A stretch of 64,000 bases of DNA from Lineus longissimus. Lineage: Eukaryota > Nemertea > Pilidiophora > Heteronemertea > Lineidae. Shown here piece after piece: positions 22,377 to 33,700 of this stretch. Within the stretch, counting starts at the first letter, position 1, and every line of letters starts with the position of its first letter. Where the stretch lies: assembly GCF_910592395.1 (NCBI RefSeq), contig NC_088322.1, forward strand, positions 13,757,431-13,821,430, in the 5' to 3' direction. The notes beneath the pieces are model-generated. The model saw only the letters and a list, made by a program, of their open reading frames with translations. It searched no databases and had not been told where the DNA came from. The translations under genes were made by a program, and so were the position numbers.

Positions 22377-25300
22377 CTGAAATGGAGAGAATTTGTAATA
22401 AAGAGGAACGTGTGTTCAGCCGCCCTTCCGAAGCGAAGGTAGTTGTGACTCGAGACGAATGATAGACACTCTGAACCTGAATTGAAAGCTAGTACTATAG
22501 GCTACGGCTTCTTTGGACAGGCCGATGAAGCTGTCTAGCGTGGAGGAAAATATGAAGAACACAAGTGAACGGGAAGTGCACGTGTTGTACGATGTGCAAA
22601 CGGTCGCTTCAGGCAAGGACCTAAACATTGTACAATATGTTTAGGTCTGTGTTGCTGGGGTTGACCTACCTTGCCCCCCATTGTTGTTATTATCACAGAA
22701 GGTCTTTGCTCTCTTCATGTCGTCTGCTGTCAGACCCCGGTCGAATAACATGACGCAGCTCATCGATGCGTTCAGAGACGCTGAACGTACTTGTTTACCG
22801 AAGTTTACAAGGCTCGCGGAGGTATCTGGCGCAGCGCTCGTGCTTTCCAGCTGCGTCTCCGGGGTGAACCCATCCAAATAACCAATCACATTTCTTGACG
22901 ATTTGTCGTATGATACGCCAAAGAACATCCAAACACCGTGAGAGAATTTCATATCAAAGACATGTCCTGGAGTACCTCTCCCGATTATGCTAATGTGGAG
23001 AGTCATTTTGGGCCACACCCAGACCAGCGATCCGAACGACAAGCTCTTCCCCGGCCACTCCATAATCGGCGCCTGAGTCCCTGAGAGCAGTTTCAAGTAC
23101 CCCGTGAGTGTGAACCCGTCACGCTTGCTCAAGTCCATGGTTGTCGATTTCCCCACGCTGAAATAGGACGAGGAGTTGCCGGAAAAGCGAATAGCGCTCC
23201 TGGGTCTTTGGGTCGGTCCGTCGGTGAATGTGACTCCATGGAGGGTGGCATGGTTGTCCTTGCCCGAGAGGTCATCTCCCTTCGCTTCAGCCGTCAAGGG
23301 CCAGTAGCCGACAGGGGCGGGGTTGAACACAGCTGTCAAAAAGAACAATGAGTTTATTAGAGCGCTGTATAGGAGCGAGGTGGTAGCCCATCGAAATAGG
23401 CTTCGATCCGCTATACGCTGGACTTTAAGTAGGGCGGGCCGGATTTTGTTTCCCTGAACCTTTCGGGCAGTACAGTGACCATTTCTACACAGGTTCTCAG
23501 CCAATCAGAATCCGATAAATCTGTGTCGTCATCGGGGCATCATCATTAAACTGTGGTTGGATCTTGAAGATGGACTATTGTTATAGCCCTTTCTGTAGGT
23601 ATGTTGTAGCAGCATAACTCAGATATCTAAAATCTAAATAACAAGGGAAAAGAAACGCATTTTAAAAATAAAATATAAAGAAGAAAAAGAAAAATGTTGT
23701 CCACAACCGGATTCGAACTCGCGACCTTTGAATCAAACATCGTATTCTGCCATTTCTGACGAGCGACCTACCAACTGCTCTAAAGTTTCTAAGGCTTCTG
23801 ACGTCATGCATTTGTCGAAATCTGATTAGCTGAAAGTCCCTGTACAAATATACACTATAGTGCCCCAAAAGTTTAGGAAAAAAAACACAGAATGATTTTC
23901 CCTCACACAATGGATACACAATAGAATTCTAAAACGACCTCGCACGTCCGGCACCGGCACATATGGTCAGTGATGATGGAGAGTGGTAGCCGGTACATAT
24001 ACAGTACGGTTCACTCGCAATTCAATGTGCTCATGACGTGACGAGTCTTTCAAAACAATATTGATTGACTGTGACACTGCTGACCTCGTTTTTAAAAACA
24101 TTTTAAAAAGGCCATTTAAACGTTAAATCAACTGCAAACATAATTTTTTATATCACTGAGGTATATGGATGGATACGATATGTTGAGAAAAATATGTACA
24201 ACTATCGAAATATACGATTATTTGGAACTATATATATTTAGGCCAATCACTTTGCCACCCGCGCGACCTTGTCACAATTGCGGCGCTCTTTTGCATATCG
24301 CATATAAGAGGCGAATGAAAGCCTTGTCAGTTCAGCGCTAAGAGTGTTTGACTGTGGATCGGCTGGTCACGGGTTCGGCTCCCGCTGAATCTGCCACAGT
24401 ATATCTTTTTCTCATTTTCCTTATCTTGTTATCTAATCCTCCATGAACAGATGTAAATTTTTTCATCATTACCATTTTCATACCCCGCACCCAAACTTTT
24501 CAAACTGCAGCACATACTGATTCCGGGCGTTCGAGTACATGTACTACCGAGTTCGAATCGGCAGCTGATATTTTCTAGGCTACATTGGGGCAAAGAGGTA
24601 TTAGTGTCGGACCTTGACTTTTCCAATTAGTCAAATGGTATCCTGAGCTTCAGGCTTTTTATACCCCTTCGTCATATCGAGAGGGATATCAAAAACCACT
24701 GGTGCCTGGATGGTTAATATGCTGCCCGTGAGGGAATATCTAGAAAAAGATCGCGTTCCTATTTCAAAATCGACCGAAATTCTGTTAGTTGATATCATTT
24801 AAAATCAAGCCCAAAATGTCTACTTTAATTGACATCTTGTCATCCAGCATGAGGCTTGCATGGGTACGACCAAAATTAGTCAGTGTAATTATTCGGCAAT
24901 TTTGTGTAGCTGACTCAGCAATTAATGAGGTAATCCCTGTCAATCAATAAACAAACAAAAACCCTTATACTAAAAAGATCTCAGATTTACCATCATGATG
25001 CTGATCATGATTTTCCCTTTAAATTCCATGGCAGAAGTGCTTACAAATAACTCACCTAAGCTTGCACAATTTAATTAAATAATGGATTTCCTCACAAAAA
25101 TGAGTGCGAACAAGCCAGTCAACATTTGATAAAAAAGAACTATAATTTATTGCCGGCAGGTCCTCCATCAATGTGGCAACAACAGAAAAAATTCTCAACG
25201 AATTGGTGATCTGAAGCGTGTGTGAAATAAATACACAAGGTTCATATCACCATAGCCTGGCTATCACAGGCGAAGATAATCTCCAATCAAACATGAAAAC

Positions 25301-28300
25301 CTCTTTGATTCAACGGTCAGGATGCTGGACTTTCTGCCAGGTGGTCACGGATTCGACTCCCCGTGTATCCAGAAAAAAACGTTTCTCTTCATTTACTTTC
25401 TTTATTCATTCATGTACGTGTATATACATACGATATGTTGAGAAAAATCTGTACAACTATCGAAATATACGATTACTTGGAACTATTTCGGCTAATCACT
25501 TTGCCACCCTGTCACTATTGTGGCGCGCTCGTTTGCATACCGCATATAAGAGGCGAATAAAATCTCCATTTCAACATGCACGCCTTGACGGTTCAGCGCT
25601 GAAGGTGTTTCACTGTGGATCGTCTGGTCACGGGTTCGAGACCCGGTGAATCTGCCGAATTTTTTTATATTTTTTTCTTCTTCCTTGTCTTGTCATCTGA
25701 TCATCAATGTACAGATGTAAACATTTTCATTATCATCATTATCATACCCCGCACTCAAACTTTTCAAACTCCAGCACATACTGATTCCGGGCGTTCGAGT
25801 ACATGAATTATGAGGTAGATGTATTGTTTCAATCATCGCAAATCTGCCTAAAACGGCAAGTTTTCTCAGGTACGGGTACGGCAGTGGCGTGCGTCTTTTT
25901 CATTGAAACGACCTCGCACGGCCGGCACCGACATATATCGTCGTTGATGATGGAGAGAGCGATAGCCGGTACATATTGAGCACGGTTCACTAGCAGTTCA
26001 ATGTGCTCATGACGTGACGAGAGCAAATCTCACGGGTGGGGCGGAAATTCGCCATATTGCTGACATCATCGGCGCCAGCAACTGTTTCTTTTGACCCTGC
26101 CGGAGTCTTTCAAAACAATAAATGATTGTGTCTGACCCTGCTGACCTCGATTTTGAAAAACTTTTAAAAAAAGGTCATTCAAACGTTAAATCAACTGCAA
26201 AGATAATCTTTTATATCACTGAGGTATATACATACGATATGTTGAGAAAAATCTGTACAACTATCGAAATATACGATTACTTGGAACTATTTCGGCTAAT
26301 CACTTTGCCACCTGCGCGACCTTGTCACTATTGTGGCGCGCTCGTTTGCATACCGCATATAAGAGGCGAATAAAATCTCCATTTCAACATGCAAGCCTTG
26401 ACGGTTCAGCGCTGAAGGTGTTTGACTGTGGATCGGCTGGTCACGGGTTCGACCCCCGGTGAATCTGCCGATTTTTTTTGGATTTTTTTCTTCTTCCTTG
26501 TCTTGTTATCTAATCATCCATGTACAGATGTAAACATTTTTATTATCATCATACTCATACCCTGCAACCAAACTTTTCAAACTCCATCACATACTGATTC
26601 CGGGCGTTCGAGTACATGAATTATGAGGTAGATGTATTGTTTCAATCATCGCAAATCTGCCTAAAACGCGAGTTTTCTCAGGTACGGGTACGGCAGTGGC
26701 GTGCGTCTTTTTCATTGAAACGACCTCGCACGGCCGGTGTAATGTTTTTGAGTGTTTCTGTTTTTGAGTGTTTCCCCTCATTGTTTGGGAACGCTCAAAA
26801 ATAGATTGACAAGTTTTTCTGTGTATCCCCCCTATTGAAAAGTCGTGGTCTCTCTAGCTGCCTATTGTTTGGAAACACTGACACATGGAAACAACCACAG
26901 ATGTTACACCGGCACCGACATATATCGTCGTTGATGATGGAGAGAGCGGTAGCCGGTACATATTGAGCACGGTTCACTAGCAGTTCAATGTGCTCATGAC
27001 GTGACGAGAGCAAATCTCACGGGTGGGGCGGAAATTTGCCATATTGCTGACATCATCGGCGCAAACAACTATTTCTTTTGACCCTGCCGGAGTCTGTCAA
27101 AACAATAAATGATTGTGTCTGACCCTGTTGACCACGATTTTGAAAAACTTTTTAAAAAAGGTCATTCAAACGTTAAATAAACTGCAAAGATAATCTTTTA
27201 TATCACTGAGGTATATACATACGATATGTTGAGAAAAATCTGTACAACTATCGAAATATACGATTACTTGGAACTATTTCGGCTAATCACTTTGCCACCT
27301 GCGCGACCTTGTCACTATTGTGGCGCGCTCGTTTGCATACCGCATATAAGAGGCGAACAAAATCTCCATTTCAACATGCAAGCCTTGACGGTTCAGCGCT
27401 AAAGGTGTTTGACTGTGGATCGGCTGGTCACGGGTTCGACCCCCGGTGAATCTCCAAAAAAAATTCCTTTTTTCTTCTTCCTTGTCTTCTTATCTAATCA
27501 TCCATGTACAGATGTAAACATTTTCATTATCATCATTATCATAACCCCGCACCCAAACTTTTCAAACTCCATCACATACTGATTCCGGGCGTTTGAGTAC
27601 ATGAATTATGAGGTAGATGTATTTTTTCAATCATCGCAAATCTGCCTAAAACAGCACTAATTTTCTCAGGTACGGGTACGGCAGTGGCGTGCGTCTTTTT
27701 CATTGAAACGACCTCGCACGGCCGGCACCGACATATATCGTCGTTGATGATGGAGAGAGCGGTATATCCGGTACATATTGAGCACGGTTCACTGGCAGTT
27801 CAATGTGCTCATGACGTGACGAGAGCAAATCTCACGGGTGGGGCGGAAATTCGCCATATTGCTGACATCATCGGCGCCAACAACTGTTTCTTTTGACCCT
27901 GCCGGAGTCTTTCAAAACAATAAATGATTGTGTCTGACCCTGCTGACCTCGATTTTGAAAAACTTTTTAAAAAAGGTCATTTAAACCTTAAATCAACTGC
28001 AAAGATAATCTTTTATATCACTGAGGTACATGTACATATAGTATTATTAGCATTATCAGTATCATTATTATCAATATCACTTTTATCTTGAAACCTTCTG
28101 AACCCGAACTTTATAAACTGAAGAACACACACTGATTTCAGTCTGCAACGAAGATCTCACCAAAACTGATTGTAACTGACGAATTTCCTAGACATGTCCA
28201 AAACCACCTCACAACACTTGCAGGAATCGTTATTAGTGAAGTTTGTACATTCTTTACAAAAACAATAATATCTTGTACTTACCTGCGGTAGTGTTTCCAG

Positions 28301-28346
28301 CAAGAAGCAGAAGAGCCCATTTTAGAAGGACTATTTTTACGGCCAT
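22132..28346 (-). CDS. Gene 3: secreted LamG-PAN lectin-like protein, 3 exons, 323 aa
   Basis: Exons 28283-28346, 22670-23332 and 22132-22376. Intron 1 is 4.95 kb with three satellite monomers, one carrying a 171-bp inserted element. The LamG exon is of the shorter type shared with genes 4 and 5 (RSASLNASMSC). In this copy one A is missing from the intron-side run next to the acceptor, so the frame is open from an ATG at 23504 into exon 2; the spliced product is unaffected. The PAN exon has VFH where all other copies have EFH. Confidence 0.85.
22670..23332 (-). CDS. Gene 3 exon 2: LamG-like domain, short type
   Basis: 221 codons' worth, phase 1-1. Framework as in gene 1. Variable segment 1 reads GKSLSFGSLVWVWPKMTLHI and variable segment 2 is shortened to KQVRSASLNASMSC, creating a new sequon (NAS). 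It also lacks residues around VKF before EST, where it reads TPETQLESTS. Confidence 0.9.
23697..23786 (-). repeat. tRNA-derived SINE head (type M), gene 3
   Basis: Complete copy with box-A-like and box-B-like motifs as at 2044. Confidence 0.6.
23935..24540 (+). repeat. Diverged satellite monomer, gene 3
   Basis: Same LamG-proximal decayed monomer as in the other genes, nearly identical to the gene 1 copy. Confidence 0.7.
25295..25372 (+). repeat. tRNA-Glu-like SINE head, gene 3 intron
   Basis: D-arm-like TTCAACGGTCAGGATG and box B GGATTCGACTCCCC, immediately before the array. Confidence 0.55.
25420..28028 (+). repeat. 811-bp satellite array, 3 monomers (gene 3)
   Basis: Three monomers. The extra length (2,609 bp) is explained by the 171-bp element in one of them. 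The first tRNA-like segment reads GGTTCGAGACCCGG, unlike the usual GGTTCGACCCCCGG. Confidence 0.9.
26738..26908. mobile_element. 171-bp MITE-like element with CCGG target duplication
   Basis: Uninterrupted monomers read GGCCGGCACC. Here the single CCGG is doubled (26734-26737 and 26909-26912) around an element that begins TGTAATG and ends TGTTACA. The inverted ends are short and imperfect. TTTTTGAGTGTTTC occurs twice inside. A 4-bp duplication narrows the superfamily, but no transposase is present to assign it. Confidence 0.7.
28283..28346 (-). CDS. Gene 3 exon 1: signal peptide
   Basis: Encodes the same 21-residue secretory signal as the sister genes, with donor GTAAGTACAAG and phase 1. Confidence 0.85.
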
Positions 28347-30502
28347 GTTGAACCGATTTTTTCTCGCAAAATAGAGAATTAAAGGATGCAGATCCAAATG
28401 TTGCTTAACTTGCAATGAAAAGTGATCAAGGAGATTTCGTAATGAAAATGGACGTGCCACTATCACGGAACAACTTCAGAAAATATGAATCCATCCGGAA
28501 CTAACTGGTCGATGTCCACCTACGTTCCCGGTATGGATTCTGAATGAATGGATTGTGGCGGGACCAATATGCACGAGTCAATCGAATAGGCCAAAGAGAA
28601 CCAAACCACTGTTTATGAGACCCCCGAAAGAGTTCAGATGCAAAAGTCGCTAATTCCTTTTCTAGTCTTCGAGCAAATACAACATTCAGTCAAAATGGAC
28701 GATTTTCGATGGGACCTGGCGACTTCTGTCCTAAAAAGTTGTTTTGATATTCAAACGCATTAATCAGCTTAAGTAATTTATTGCTATTAAAATGATCAAT
28801 TGAAAGCTTGTACAAATAATGTGAGCATGTTATTTATATTGACTGCAGCGGATCATTACTTAATTCCTCGCGTGGAACTGTTTTAGCGGTTGTCAATATC
28901 ACAATAACTAGTTGATACTTCTATTCAGTGGTTTTTATTCACTCTAAATCGATCGGCTTCAGCGCCATTGAAGATCCGCGGCATTAGCGTCATACACGAG
29001 AACATTTAACGCGACCACTATTTATATTCAGCGTGTCTCTAAATAACCACAACACGACACCCCTCCCACTTAATTACTTTAGTAATTAGATAAAGAAATT
29101 CCAAACCAAGAATGTCCTAGTTTTAACTCAACTCAGGTTTGGAGGGGTCGTCTCAAACTCTAAAGATATAATTCAAACTACTTAAACTCGAAATGGTACG
29201 TGAATACTGATTGACTTATGATTGTCCAACTCTAATAACATGAACACTAATAGTCCAGAAAACAGTCAACTCATAATCACTCAAACCCGTAACGATCATT
29301 TAAAATAGAGAAGATTGCAGATCCAAATGTTGCTTAACTTGCAATGAAAAAGTGATCAAGTAGATAATGTGAGCATGTCATTTATATTGACTGCAGCGGA
29401 TCATTACTTAATTCCTCGCGTGGGACTGTTTTAGCGGTCGCTTAGCAACCCTTCATATGGTGATGAGTCATCTGCTGCAGTCGTATAATTATTCATCTTC
29501 TGCAACGATTTGTTCGGTCTTTCAAGTGTCGTCTGCTCACACTGACAAATATTTGTTAAACAAAGTGAAGAAACTTTGTTCAGATGGTCGAAATGATCAA
29601 CTTTCCTTCAAATATTTCTTGAGAAAAACCTTAAGTTTGGAGAAAACGTGTACATTCTGGATGTCGTCTGCTCAAGTTGAATGAGTTGTTGTTGTTCGGC
29701 CGGATCTTGGGTCCTATTCGGTTGCTTCTGTCTTTGTTTGACTCTGAACAGATGACCTCTGGTCAAAGTAAGTAAGACAAGGTACTGACAGTCAATGTCA
29801 CTGTTGGTGATCACAGCTAGGTGATAATTTGTTTCACTTCCTCTGTTTGTAGCTAATACGCAGTTCTTTATCTTGCCACATACGTATTACTCTGTAATAT
29901 GTTTGGTTTTTAATAAAATTTGAATTTGAATTTGATATTCACTACACTCCGGATGCTGTGGATGGATCGTGTCCTTCCCCATAGGAAGACTATGTTTCAG
30001 ATGACTGATAGAATGCCTCAGGAGTCTAGGAACAATCGAACGAAAGAACCCATATATACTGGTGTTGTGCGTCAGACATTCGACTTTGATATACGATTAA
30101 GTTAACGTGTCTTAAAGCTGTCCAAAATACAAATGGAAATCAATAAGAGATCACAGGGTTGTAAAAAGGTGCGATGACGGGAACTAGGCTGAATATGACG
30201 TGCCACGCTACCCCGCGTCAACCGGAAGTAGTCGTCATTCCATGTTGGGCACAGAGGCGGACACAAGTCCTCCATCATAGGGTCAGTTCTTAATGCACCT
30301 CTCTGCGTCCTCTGTCATTTTTCAACATGGCAAAACTCAGGGCTGAGTTGTTCAAAAAGCACGTATTAAAGCTTTAACGGCACCGTTAGGTCTTGGTGGG
30401 ATGAACTGAAAGAGATAACGTCCTTAAGGTTACTTAATTCAACTAAACCGTTTAGTAGGGATAACGTGATTTTTGTTCTTTTGAACAAACGGCCTCTGCT
30501 GA
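28347..30502. other. Spacer between gene 4 (3') and gene 3 (5')
   Basis: 2.2 kb, same plan as the gene 2 spacer. It keeps about 90 bp (from TTAATCAGCTTAAG) that the gene 2 and gene 5 spacers have lost before the LTR. Confidence 0.6.
28891..29302 (-). mobile_element. Truncated LTR retrotransposon (spacer of gene 3)
   Basis: Paralogous to the copy at 20496: LTR 28891-29059 (169 bp) and the same truncation point. Confidence 0.6.
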
Positions 30503-30747
30503 TCAAACTGGTCGCATCAAGCAGTAAAGTTCAAAGCGGTCGTCGGCAGGGAGCGACACCTTGGGGAGGAAATAGTTCACATTTGAGGTCAGGCAGGTCT
30601 TGCTGGCGTCGGTGAAGGAGGCTGACGCGCACTGAGAGTCCCTGGCACAGAAGTCCATGCACTTGATTATGGTCGGGGTGTCTGTGTGCGTCGTCAGAAT
30701 GCTTCCAGATGGAATCTTCGCTTTTGAGTGGAATTCAAACGTGGCGC
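30503..30747 (-). CDS. Gene 4 exon 3: PAN/apple-like domain and stop
   Basis: Encodes the five-cysteine PAN core with E, T, A, N, S, M at the polymorphic sites: like gene 3 except that the first site is Glu. Confidence 0.85.
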
Positions 30748-33700
30748 CTGAAATGGAGAGAATTTGTAATAAAGAGGAACGTGTGTTCAGCCGCCCTTCC
30801 GAAGCTAAGGTAGTTGTGACTCGAGACGAATGATAGACACTCTGAACCTGAATTGAAAGCTAGTACTACAGGCTACGGCTTCTTTGGACAGGCCGATGAA
30901 GCTGTCTAGCGTGGAGGAAAATATGAAGAACACAAGTGAACGGGAAGTGCACGTGTTGTACGATGTGCAAACGGTCGCTTCAGGCAAGGACCTAAACATT
31001 GTACAATATGTTTAGGTCTGTGTTGCTGGGGTTGACCTACCTTGTCCCCCATTGTTGTTATTATCACAGAAGGTCTTTGCTCTCTTCATGTCGTCTGCTG
31101 TCAGACCCCGGTCGAATAACATGACGCAGCTCATCGATGCGTTCAGAGACGCTGAACGTACCTGTTTACCGAAGTTTACAAGGCTCGCGGAGGTATCTGG
31201 CGCAGCGCTCGTGCTTTCCAGCTGCGTCTCCGGGGTGAACCCATCCAAATAACCAATCACATTTCTTGACGATTTGTCGTATGATACGCCAAAGAACATC
31301 CAAACACCGTGAGAGAATTTCATATCAAAGACATGTCCTGGAGTACCTCTCCCGATTATGCTAATGTGGAGAGTCATTTTGGGCCACACCCAGACCAGCG
31401 ATCCGAACGACAAGCTCTTCCCCGGCCACTCCATAATCGGCGCCTGAGTCCCTGAGAGCAGTTTCAAGTACCCCGTGAGTGTGAACCCGTCACGCTTGCT
31501 CAAGTCCATGGTTGTCGATTTCCCCACGCTGAAATAGGACGAGGAGTTGCCGGAAAAGCGAATAGCGCTCCTGGGTCTTTGGGTCGGTCCGTCGGTGAAT
31601 GTGACTCCATGGAGGGTGGCATGGTTGTCCTTGCCCGAGAGGTCATCTCCCTTCGCTTCAGCCGTCAAGGGCCAGTAGCCGACAGGAACGGGGTTGAACA
31701 CAGCTGTCAAAAAAGAACAATGAGTTTATTAGAGCGCTGTATAGGAGCGAGGTGGTAGTCCATCGAAATAGGCTTCGATCCGCTATACGCTGGACTTTTA
31801 GTAGGGCGGGCCGGATTTTGTTTCCCTGAACCTTTCGGGCAGTACAGTGACCATTTCTACACAGGTTCTCAGCCAATCAGAATCCGATAAATCTGTGTCG
31901 TCATCGGGGCATCATCATTAAACTGTGGTTGGATCTTGAAGATGGACTATTGTTATAGCCCTTTCTGTAGGTATGTTGTAGGCAGCATAACTCAAATATC
32001 TAAAATCTAAATAACAAGGGAAAAGAAACGCATTTTAAAAATAAAATATAAAGAAGAAAAAGAAAAATGTTGTCCACAACCGGATTCGAACTCGCGATCT
32101 TTGAATCAAACATCGTATTCTGCCATTTCTGACGAGCGACCTACCAACTGCTCTAAAGTTTCTAAGGCTTCTGACGTCATGCATTTGTCGAAATCTGATT
32201 GGCTGAAAGTCCCTGTACAAATATACACTATAGTGCCCCAAAAGTTTAGGAAAAAAAACACAGAATGATTTTCCCTCACACAATGGATACACAATAGAAT
32301 TCTAAAACGACCTCGCACGTCCGGCACCGGCACATATGGTCAGTGATGATGGAGAGTGGTAGCCGGTACATATACAGTACGGTTCACTCGCAATTCAATG
32401 TGCTCATGACGTGACGAGTCTTTCAAAACAATATTGATTGACTGTGATACTGCTGACCTCGTTTTTAAAAACTTTTTAAAAAGGCCATTTAAACGTTAAA
32501 TCAACTGCAAACATAATTTTTTATATCACTGAGGTATATGGATGGATACGATATGTTGAGAAAAATATGTACAACTATCGAAATATACGATTATTTGGAA
32601 CTATATATATTTAGGCCAATCACTTTGCCACCTGCGCGACCTTGTCACAATTGCGGCGCTCTTTTGCATATCGCATATAAGAGGCGAATGAAAGCCTTGT
32701 CAGTTCAGCGCTAAGAGTGTTTGACTGTGGATCGGCTGGTCACGGGTTCGGCTCCCGCTGAATCTGCCACAGTATCTCTTTTTCTCATTTTCCTTATCTT
32801 GTTGTCTAATCCTCCATGAACAGATGTAAATTTTTTCATCATTACCATTTTCATACCCCGCACCCAAACTTTTCAAACTGCAGCACATACTGATTCCGGG
32901 CGTTCGAGTACATGTACTACCGAGTTCGAATCGGCAGCTGATATTTTCTAGGCTACGTTGGGGCAAAGAGGTATTAGTGTCGGACCTTGACTTTTCCAAT
33001 TAGTCAAAGGGTATCCTGAGCTTCAGGCTTTTTATACCCCTTCGTCATATCGAGAGGGATATCAAAAACCACTGGTGCCTGGATGGTTAATATGCTGCCC
33101 GTGAGGGAATATCTAGAAAAAGATCGCGTTCCTATTTCAAAATCGACCGAAATTCTGTTAGTTGATATCATTTAAAATCAAGCCCAAAATGTCTACTTTA
33201 ATTGACATCTTGTCATCCAGCTTGAGGCTTGCATGGGTACGACCATAATTAGTCAGTGTAATTATTCGGCAATTTTGTGTAGCTGACTCAGCAATTAATG
33301 AGGTAATCCCTGTCAATCAATAAACAAAAACCCTTATACTAAATAGATCTCAGATTTACCATGCTCATCATGATTTTCCCTTTAAATTCCTTGGCAGAAG
33401 TGCTTACAAATACCTCACCTAAGCTTGCACAATTTAATTAAATAATGGATTTCCTCACAAAAATGAGTTCGAACAAGCCAATCAACATTTGATAAAATAG
33501 AACTATAATTTATTGCCGGCAGGTCCTCCACCAATATGGCAAAAACACAAAAAATTCGCAACGAATTGGTGATCTGAAGCTTGTGTGAAATAAACACACA
33601 AGGTTCATATCACCATAGCCTGGCTATTACAGGCGAAGAAAATCTCCACTCAAACATGAAAACCTCTTTGATTCAACGGTTAGGATGCTGGACTTTCTGC

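Larger units (their letters stand above)
23333..28282 (-). other. Intron 1 of gene 3 (4.95 kb)
   Basis: Standard order with three satellite monomers. Unannotated stretches: 23333-23696 and 24541-25294, which match the corresponding parts of genes 1, 2, 4 and 5. Confidence 0.7.
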
